Source: Methanomassiliicoccales archaeon UBA147 (lineage in GTDB: Archaea; Thermoplasmatota; Thermoplasmata; SG8-5). Taken from it: 18,759 nt of DNA. The translations under genes were made by a program, and so were the position numbers. The DNA lies in NCBI GenBank assembly GCA_002496385.1, contig DAJR01000044.1, positions 26,886 through 45,644 on the forward strand. Direction: 5' to 3'. How positions within the stretch are numbered: the first letter of the stretch is position 1; each line of letters starts with the position of its first letter. The notes beneath the pieces are model-generated. The model was given only the letters and a program-made list of their open reading frames with translations. It searched no databases and was not told the DNA's origin. This document shows, piece after piece, positions 1 to 7,100 of this stretch.

Positions 1-21
1 GAGGGTTCTCGGCATATTTTA

Positions 22-60
22 CACTAAAGGAGTTAGCGTTTGCACCGGGCTGGAAGTTTA
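22..60. repeat. Repeat A, copy 1 (short dispersed repeat)
   Basis: About 39 bases match 18661-18700 in the same orientation. Shared blocks are CTAAAG, GCGTTTG and GGGCTGGAAGTTTA, with a few substitutions and one single-base indel between the last two blocks. The indel would shift any reading frame, so this looks like a DNA or RNA element rather than a conserved peptide. It sits 22 bases from the left end, and its partner sits near the right end. What lies to its left is outside the window, so the true boundary is unknown. Confidence 0.6.
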
Positions 61-118
61 CCATAGGGTCGTTGCATGCGTGATTTATTGAAGCCGGTCT
101 GATATATTTATGATTCCA

Positions 119-276
119 GGGGTCTAGGGGCTAGGGGCTAGGGTTGCTGACATTTGTTTTGTGCTGGCTGTTCATGACAGCCAGCAATCCCTAGACCCTT
201 AATTTCATTTTCCATGCAAAGACCCTAGCCCCTTTATTCCATTTTGTAAACAAAGCCCCTAGCCCCTCTACAAAAG
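119..276 (+). repeat. Repeat B, copy 1: structured G-tract/hairpin/C-tract repeat
   Basis: About 158 bases align with 17929-18086 almost without gaps. In order they hold four G-tracts at 119-143 (G4, G4, G4, G3 separated by TCTA, CTA, CTA) and a T-rich spacer. Next is a perfect 9-bp hairpin, GCTGGCTGT at 163-171 pairing with 177-185 around a 5-base loop. Last come three CCCTAG blocks starting at 189, 223 and 257, an exact 34-base period with the unit tail TTCCATTTT...CAAAG partly kept. The C-blocks are complementary to the G-tracts, so several alternative stems are possible. No open reading frame explains it. Its role is unknown: it could be a mobile short repeat, a structured RNA, or a protein-binding or replication-related site. 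Confidence 0.8.
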
Positions 277-309
277 ATTCCACATCAGCCATTTGCACCC
301 CCGATTTAC

Positions 310-326
310 CGAAGCAAGCAGCTTCG
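310..326. other. Small hairpin upstream of the first operon
   Basis: CGAAGC at 310-315 pairs with GCTTCG at 321-326 around a 5-base loop. It lies between repeat B and the operon promoter. It could be part of a regulatory site, but a 6-bp stem is weak evidence. I see nothing else clear in 277-400 apart from a direct repeat of GACTGG near 380-395. Confidence 0.3.
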
Positions 327-401
327 ATTTGCTTTGACAATGTATGTGCGGAATGCAATGTCGGATTGACGACTGGTCATGACTGGCATATTTGCAATAT
401 G

Positions 402-411
402 ATTATATAAT
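402..411 (+). promoter_or_regulatory. Probable TATA box for the first operon
   Basis: ATTATATAAT is a strong archaeal TATA-like match in an AT-rich patch. It lies about 55 bases before the ATG at 462, which predicts a transcript start near 430 and a leader of about 30 bases. That leader contains GAGGGA at 446-451, a plausible ribosome-binding site 10 bases before the ATG. No start site has been measured. Confidence 0.55.
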
Positions 412-461
412 CGATTCACATCTGACGCCCGTTAATTTCCTAACTCGAGGGACTTAAACAG

Positions 462-1619
462 ATGCCCGGGCAAGAAAACAACTTCGCGTCAAAGCCAAAG
501 AAGAACGGAGAGAAACCAAAGGACCCTGAAGCCATTCAGAAGGATATCGATTCATTTTCCCTTGTGGATGGTGCCACACCTTACTATCCGGCGATACAGG
601 TAGAGCTCGATTACCAGAGAAGCGTGGCCGCTGACCCGACGAAGACCCTGGATGTGCGGCTCGAGGCGTTCGAGGACATCAAGGACTCCGAGATAGGCGA
701 CACGAACATGGCGCGGGCCAGGAATGTCGAGCACCAGGTAGGCCTCAGGCAGATATATCTCAAATTCGACGGGGGGAACCCGACCGGCACCCAGAAGGAC
801 AGGATCGCCTTCACGCAGGCGATGGACGCCCTGCGAAGGGGTTATGACTCGATGACTGTCGCGACCTGCGGGAACTACGGCGCTGCCATTGCGCTGGCCG
901 CGTCGGTTGCCGGTTTAAAGTGCATCATCTACATTCCCGAGACATATCACACGAAGCGCATCAAGGACATGGAGGACATGGGCGCCATCATCCGCAGGGT
1001 GCCCGGGAATTACGAGGATTCGGTGAAGATATCGGTCGAGGCGGCGCAGAGCGAGGACATGTACGACGCCAACCCGGGAGGGATAAACACGCCCATCCAG
1101 CTCAGGGGATATGCCCAGATTGCCTTCGAGATATACGATGAACTGAGGGATGCACCATATGCGGTGGCTGTCCCTGTCTCGAACGGCACCACACTGGCAG
1201 GCATCCACAGAGGTTTCGTCAGCCTCTACAGGCGCGGCAAGACCTCCAGGATACCGAGGATAGTGGCCGGCTCCTCCTACGGCAAGAATCCGATAGTCCA
1301 GGCATTCCTGAAGAACAAGGCCAAGTGCGAGGACCTGAAGCCCCAGGCTGTGAAGGAGACCGAGATAAACGAGCCCCTCATCAACTGGCATTCCATCGAC
1401 GGGGACCTGGCATTGGAGGCTATACGCGCCTCGAAGGGCTGGGCCGCTGACGCGACCGACAAGGAGATGCTCCACTATGCCAAACTCATCCGTGAGAAGG
1501 AGGGGATGAACGTCCTCCCTGCCTCGACCGCCGGACTCATAGCGCTGCTCGAGAAGCACAAGGAGAGCCACCTGCCCGGCGACAGATACGTCGTTATCCT
1601 CACCGGGAGGAAGACCTGA
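462..1619 (+). CDS. PLP-dependent enzyme, threonine synthase-like (fold type II)
   Basis: 385 residues. The fold-type II signature is clear: NPTGTQKDR at about 106-114 carries the likely Schiff-base lysine K112, CGNYGAA at 136-142 is the phosphate-cradle loop, and PVSNGTT at 238-244 is a second cofactor loop. This family includes threonine synthase, cysteine synthase and related beta/gamma-replacement enzymes or lyases. Motif spacing is closest to threonine synthase, but the first 90 residues are not a typical threonine synthase N-terminus and begin with a charged, probably disordered stretch. The ATG follows GAGGGA by 10 bases. The stop overlaps the next ATG by one base (TGATG), so the two genes are translationally coupled. 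Company with DUF1611 and PP-loop genes argues for a specialised amino-acid reaction rather than routine threonine synthesis. The substrate is not known. Confidence 0.85.
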   Translation: MPGQENNFASKPKKNGEKPKDPEAIQKDIDSFSLVDGATPYYPAIQVELDYQRSVAADPTKTLDVRLEAFEDIKDSEIGDTNMARARNVEHQVGLRQIYLKFDGGNPTGTQKDRIAFTQAMDALRRGYDSMTVATCGNYGAAIALAASVAGLKCIIYIPETYHTKRIKDMEDMGAIIRRVPGNYEDSVKISVEAAQSEDMYDANPGGINTPIQLRGYAQIAFEIYDELRDAPYAVAVPVSNGTTLAGIHRGFVSLYRRGKTSRIPRIVAGSSYGKNPIVQAFLKNKAKCEDLKPQAVKETEINEPLINWHSIDGDLALEAIRASKGWAADATDKEMLHYAKLIREKEGMNVLPASTAGLIALLEKHKESHLPGDRYVVILTGRKT

Positions 1620-2695
1620 TGGTCTTGGATGGATGCGCCATCGTGTACTGCGAGGGATTCTTCGGGACCACCAATGGAAAGACAGCCCACGGCCTTGTGC
1701 GCAGGACCGGGCGGTATGACGTGGTCAGCCTGGTGGATTCGCGGCATGCCGGCAAGGACGCAGGCATGGTACTGGATGGGAGAAATTCCGGCATCCCTGT
1801 GTATGCCAGTCTGGATGAGGCTGTCAAGGCCTCGGCTAAGCTGGCTGAACCTGCAAAATATTTCGTCAACGGAATCACGCCAGACGGCGGTTCGGTGAGC
1901 CCGGAGACCAGGAAGGCGGCGAAAAGGGCGCTGGAGCTTGGCCTGAACGTGGATTCGGGAGCCCATGATTTTCTCTCGGACGACCCTGAAATTGCGAAGC
2001 TGGCCGCAAGAAAGGGGCTTGCCATCAGGGACGTGAGAAAGACCCCGCCGAGGCAGGATCTGCATTTCTTTTCCGGGAAGATAGAGGAAGTGAAATGCCT
2101 CAAGGTCGCGATGCTCGGGACTGACTCAGCCTCCGGGAAGAGGACCACGGCCTGGATACTGGTCGATGCCCTGGAGAAGGCCGGGTACTCCGCCGAGATG
2201 ATAGGCACAGGGCAGACCGCCTGGATGCAAGGCGCGCGATACGGAATAATCCTGGATTCCCTGATAAACGATTTCGTGAGCGGCGAGATTGAGCATGCAG
2301 TGTGGTCCGCGTGGAAGGAAATGAAACCGGATGTCATCGTCATCGAGGGCCAGGGCAGCCTGATGAACCCCGCCTACCCGGGCGGGTTCGAGATACTGGC
2401 GGCGGGAAGGCCGGACGTCGTCATCATGCAATGCGTGCCAGCCAGGAAGGAGTACGATGGTTTTCCGGGCTACAAGATGCACCCTCTGAAGACCCAGATT
2501 GAGGCTGTCGAGCTTCTCGGCGGGAAGCCAGTGGTGGCCGTAGCAATAAATCACGAGGACATAGCCCCGAAGGATGTGCCCAGCATCGTCAATGAAACAT
2601 CCGAGTCCGTGAATCTTCCGGCCTGCGACCCCCTCACCCAGGGCGCGGACGTCCTGGTGGATGCGCTGAGGCCGCACATCAAGAACAGGAGATGA
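1619..2695 (+). CDS. DUF1611 P-loop protein (DgcN-like)
   Basis: 358 residues, full length for DUF1611 proteins. The N-terminal part (about 1-155) carries GFFGTTNGKTAHGL at 13-26, a glycine-rich loop usual at this end of the family. The C-terminal part is a P-loop NTPase-like domain with GTDSASGKRTT at 167-177 as Walker A and DVIVIEGQGSL at 238-248 as the Walker B region. Family knowledge: a bacterial member, DgcN, has been reported as a D-glutamate N-acetyltransferase acting with an enolase-family partner, DgcA. No DgcA homologue is seen here. The start overlaps the stop of the PLP gene by one base, and the next gene follows 3 bases after the stop. Activity on D-glutamate or a related acidic amino acid is inference. 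The family assignment is firmer than the function. Confidence 0.8.
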   Translation: MVLDGCAIVYCEGFFGTTNGKTAHGLVRRTGRYDVVSLVDSRHAGKDAGMVLDGRNSGIPVYASLDEAVKASAKLAEPAKYFVNGITPDGGSVSPETRKAAKRALELGLNVDSGAHDFLSDDPEIAKLAARKGLAIRDVRKTPPRQDLHFFSGKIEEVKCLKVAMLGTDSASGKRTTAWILVDALEKAGYSAEMIGTGQTAWMQGARYGIILDSLINDFVSGEIEHAVWSAWKEMKPDVIVIEGQGSLMNPAYPGGFEILAAGRPDVVIMQCVPARKEYDGFPGYKMHPLKTQIEAVELLGGKPVVAVAINHEDIAPKDVPSIVNETSESVNLPACDPLTQGADVLVDALRPHIKNRR

Positions 2696-2698
2696 GAC

Positions 2699-4114
2699 AT
2701 GGACATCCTCTGCCTTGAGTCCATAACGGTATCCGAACCGACTGTCCGGAAGAATACTGTCACTTCCAAAATAACCCTTCGGCATCTGGACGGGAAGAAG
2801 GCGAGCTTCGATTTGAAGGTCAGGTACGAGGGGCCGGCCGATGAAAAATACATGGAAATCTACCGCATGGCCATGGCGATGCCGATGATGAATTACGGCC
2901 TATTCGCCAATTCAGTCGACCTCGGCTTTCCGATATCAAAGGCGGACAGGGATTTGCTGGACGACCTGCTCGGCATATTCTCCAGGGACATATTCGTCAA
3001 CAAGCTGGTCAGAAGGAGGACAGGTCACCTCATTGAAAAATTCCTGCCGAAAGGAGATGACATCAGCCCGGAAAACGCCAGGCCCGGGGCTGTCATCGGG
3101 GCAAGAGCCATTTCCCCGGACAGGTTCCTCTTTTCAGGCGCCGAGCCCGGAAAGTGCGGGATACTGTCCAGCGGCGGCAAAGAGGCGCTCACCACCTACT
3201 CGATGCTGAAGGAGCTGGGCGCGGACGTCCATCCCATCTACGTCAACGAGAGCGGGGGACACTGGAGGACCGCGCTGACCGCTTACAGGTGGCACACAAG
3301 GACCGAGCCAAACACCTGCCGGGTCTGGACCAACGTGGACAGGTTTTATTTATTCATGCTGGACAACCTGAGGATCGTGAAGGAGGACCATCGCAGTATC
3401 CCGGGGGACACGTACCCGATAAGGCTGTGCATATTCCCGGTCTACCTGTTCCAGCTCCTGCCGGTGTTCCTGGACCGAAGAATAGGCAACCTGCTCATAG
3501 GCAGCGAGTTCGACGACCCGAGGGGGGAATGGGACTATGCGGGTATCAAACATTACTTCGGCATCTACGACCAGCACCAGGACTTCGATGTGCGAATGGA
3601 GGAATGGTATGCCTGCAGGATCAAGGGAATGCGCCAGTGGAGCGCGCTGCGCCCGATATCCGGGCTCATAGTCGAGCGGATCCTGACCAAGCGGTATCCC
3701 GAAGCTGCGAAATACCAGAGGTCCTGCCATTCATGCCATTTCGAGAAAGAGAAGATCGTGCCCTGCGGGAGATGCACCAAATGCCTGGGCGTCATGCTGT
3801 TCCTTAAGGCGAATAATGCCAATCCGCTGGCCATGGGCTACCGGAAGGCCGACATCGAGGCCTTCCCCGGCAGATTGAAACAAACCAAACTGCGCCTGGA
3901 CCCGGACGAGCTTGAACATTCGATTTCATGTGCTTTTCTGACTGGGTTTGACATTCAAAGACCAAAGCCCCATGCCGGGGGCATCCACATCTACCCATCA
4001 ACGTCGGACCTCGGCAAAATCCCGGAAATCTACAGAGGCGGCATCATGAGCATCCTGGGCGAGCATTCCAAAGGCGAATGGGTCCTGAAAGGCGGGGAAT
4101 GGGTGAAGCGGTGA
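2699..4114 (+). CDS. PP-loop ATP-utilising protein with Cys cluster, MurL-like
   Basis: 471 residues. An N-terminal domain of about 150 residues precedes SSGGKEAL at 157-164, a PP-loop of the kind that binds ATP in N-type pyrophosphatases (the SGGKDS class). A cysteine cluster follows: C343-x2-C346, then C356-x2-C359-x2-C362 in CGRCTKC, likely binding zinc or an iron-sulfur cluster. A PP-loop plus a late CGxCxKC cluster resembles MurL, the ATP-dependent L-to-D epimerase of a glutamate-bearing peptidoglycan precursor, and more loosely QueC. Archaea lack that precursor, so the substrate would differ. It is third in the operon, 3 bases after the DUF1611 gene. The PP-loop and cysteine cluster are directly visible. 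MurL kinship rests on remembered family features and needs a profile search. Confidence 0.6.
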   Translation: MDILCLESITVSEPTVRKNTVTSKITLRHLDGKKASFDLKVRYEGPADEKYMEIYRMAMAMPMMNYGLFANSVDLGFPISKADRDLLDDLLGIFSRDIFVNKLVRRRTGHLIEKFLPKGDDISPENARPGAVIGARAISPDRFLFSGAEPGKCGILSSGGKEALTTYSMLKELGADVHPIYVNESGGHWRTALTAYRWHTRTEPNTCRVWTNVDRFYLFMLDNLRIVKEDHRSIPGDTYPIRLCIFPVYLFQLLPVFLDRRIGNLLIGSEFDDPRGEWDYAGIKHYFGIYDQHQDFDVRMEEWYACRIKGMRQWSALRPISGLIVERILTKRYPEAAKYQRSCHSCHFEKEKIVPCGRCTKCLGVMLFLKANNANPLAMGYRKADIEAFPGRLKQTKLRLDPDELEHSISCAFLTGFDIQRPKPHAGGIHIYPSTSDLGKIPEIYRGGIMSILGEHSKGEWVLKGGEWVKR

Positions 4115-4116
4115 CT

Positions 4117-7100
4117 TCACATTTTAGTGAACTTCTCCAGGTTCATCTCGTACATCTCTTTAGTGATTTTGCCTTCCGTGTATGATTTTTTCAACCGGGC
4201 GATGCGCTCTTCCTTCGTCAGTTGCATCGGGCGCTTCTGCTCAGGTGACCTGGGCTCCTGAATTGCAGGCGACCGCGAAGACTGGGAGTTGGTTGTCGGT
4301 GGCCTGGGCAAGGGCTTTTTGGGTTCCGCCTTTTTCGGTTCTTGTGGCATTATTTCTTGCGCTGGCTCTGGAAATTTTGAAACAATAGGTTCAGCCTTCT
4401 TTCCGCGCATTTTCAACACAGCCAACCCAACAATCGCTGCAACTACGATGAGTGCCAGTATCAGAGCCCAATAATCCCCGATGCCATCGTTCCCTGTGAT
4501 TGTTGGGTCCAATGGATTGACATCATCTGCATCGGAAACTCCGTCGCCATCGTCGTCGGTATCAGCAATATTGCCTATGCCGTCGCCATCCGTATCCAGG
4601 GTTTCGGCAGGGTCATTGGGGAAGGCATCAAGTACAAGGCCCTCGGTACTGTCGGCTGCAGTCATACCTGGGTTCCATACGTCGGGAGACCCGTCCGCGT
4701 CTGTATCCGCACTGGCGGCTGGATCTGTAGGGAAGGCGTCCGCATTGTCGCCAACACCATCCCCGTCAGTATCCTCAGATTCATCGGGATTGCTGGGGAA
4801 GGCATCTTGGTCATCTGGCACGCCATCGCTGTCAGAGTCAATGGGCGGAACCGATATGAAATTCACGTGGACAATGAGAGTGTCAGTGTCTGAGTTTCCG
4901 GCTGAATCCCAGGCTGTCAGAGTTACCGTGTAATTTCCAGGAGTCCAGAATCTGAAAGTCGGGGTAACTCCGTAAAGGGTTATCGCAGTCCGATTGTGGT
5001 TGAATCTCCAGGTGTAGTTCACTATCCCAACGTTGTCGGTGGAGCCAGAGCCAGTGAACGTAACGAGCATCCCCGCGTTCATAGTTTGGTCCGGTCCCGC
5101 GTTTGCAACGGGCTTCGTTGTATCGGCGGGTGCTGTCACAATGAGAATCATGGTATCAGCATCGGCATTTCCGGCGGCATCAAGGACATTCAAGGTGACT
5201 GTGCAATCCCCAATAGCCCAAAAGGTAAAGCATGGAGAAACACCATAAAGGGTTATGACACTGCTGTTATGGGTAAATGTCCATGTATAATTAGTTATAC
5301 CTATATTGTCAGTTGAACCGGACCCATCGAACGAGGCAAGGGTTCCCGAGGCGACTGTTTGGTCGGAGCCGGCATCGGCTGTAGGGAGTGTTGCATCAAC
5401 CAGCGGGGTCTGTGTGACACCGACCCGGATGGTGTCCATGCCATTATTCCCAGCAGCGTCGCGGACATTCAGGGTCACTATGTAATTTCCAACTGACCAG
5501 AACCGGAATGACGGAGTGGCGCCATATAAGGTGTTGACCGTACTGTTGTATGTGAAGGTCCAGGTGTAATTTGCAATGCCAAAATTATCGGTACTGGCCG
5601 AACCGGTGAAGGTCACGGTAGCGCCCTGATTCACATTCTGGTCAGGGCCAGCGTTGGCGTTTGGGTTGGTTGCGTCAAACCCGCATCTTGCATCGGCGTT
5701 GGCGGGAGCGGCTTCATAGTTGCCGGCATTGTCACCTGCACGGGAGTAGAATTCGTAGTAGCCCTGGCCGGCAGGGAAGGTGAAAGATGAATACCAGTTT
5801 CCAGTGGCATTGCCAAAATTGGTCCAGGTTCCCCAGGTTGCGTTGTTCGTAGAGTACCGGTACCACAGTTCAACGAAATTCACGCCCGTGTTGTCGTCGG
5901 TGGCGGCAGCAGTGAGATTATACGGAACGGTACTGGGCCAGTAATAGAAGCTTGGATTGACCGAAGAAACAGGCGGCAGAGTATCCAGGGTCTTAAACGA
6001 CCAGGCATAGTCAGTGCCCGTGTCGCCGCTCACATTCTCGTACCCGGAGACCTTGAGCGTTACCGCAATGTTCGGCGCCCAACCCGCATGGGTCCAAACA
6101 GCGGTATCATTTGCCACATAGGTCTGGCTCCAGCCCGCGAAGTTATAGGTCACTGGCGCACCGGCTGTCTGTGTAAGTGTTGGTACGACCGATGCGTTCA
6201 TGCTTTCGGAAAATATCACAACGACGTTTGTCGCCACGGGAACATTGGATGCCCCAAGTGCGGGTTGGGCGTATAGAACGTATGGTCCCACATTGATATT
6301 CACAGGACTCATAAGAGGATAATTGTCCTGCCCTATCATCATATCGCCCCCGATGTAGGGGGTGTCGCCGATGCCATCTGCGCCGGGAATGTTCTGACCT
6401 GCGCCGCTCATGGTGTCGGTTCCAGAATAGTCCGACCAGTAATTGCCGCCGGAGGGGTAGCCATTGTCCCACTGGTTAGTGCAGCTTTCCTCCCAGGCCT
6501 GATCATCATTGAATAGAAAATTATTATGGTATATCGTGTTGCTGCTGGCAGACTGTGATAATATTCCAAAGTAGTTATTTGTGATGTTGTTATTCATCAC
6601 TGTGTTGGCGCTTGAAAATCCCATTTCGATGCCGACCACTGAATCGGTCAATATCTGATTGCTCACTACAACATTGATACAATTGGCAAGGAACACCTGG
6701 CCCGCGCCCGGAGGAACTGCGCCACCATTCCTGTCCTTCCAGTAATAAATAGGTTTGCCATTCACTGTGTTGGATGTGTCTATGGAATGGGAGTTCCACT
6801 GGGCCAATGACTCCCCGAATATTAACAAACCTCCGCATTCCATCTCATTGTTCATAAGAATGCAGTTGGAGGACATTATGAGGTAGATATCAACCAGTAG
6901 GTTGTCCGAAATTATGTTGTTCGCAATAATGTTATTGTTTGATGACAATACAACAATGCCCATCATATCGTTTGAATGTATCATGTTGTCGGTGACATTG
7001 CCATTCTGAGCTGCGATGAGAATCATCCCGGATTCTGGGCCACTACCTCCGCTCGCATCATGGAGGTTGCAGTTCCGCACCACAAAATAATCAGTCGTCG

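Noticed and set aside
22..60. Integron attC-like site, from the GTTAGC and GTTTAC motifs
   Set aside because: The core sites are not arranged as paired R and L boxes, and no integrase or gene cassette is present.
3..83. Possible 3' end of a gene entering from the left (frame 3, ending GSLHA then TGA)
   Set aside because: Too short to judge, and the repeat A match to the right end contains an indel that breaks this frame, so the similarity is not coding.
189..276. CRISPR-like array because of the 34-base period
   Set aside because: There are fewer than three full units, spacers between C-blocks are not unique, no cas genes are present, and the whole element occurs twice.
915..1571. Long minus-strand open frame (218 codons) inside the PLP gene
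   Set aside because: It is antisense to a gene with clear cofactor motifs, in G+C-rich codon-biased sequence, and shows no recognisable domain.
3154..3807. Plus-strand open frame of 217 codons inside the PP-loop gene
   Set aside because: It is a frame-shifted shadow. The PP-loop and cysteine cluster lie in the longer frame.
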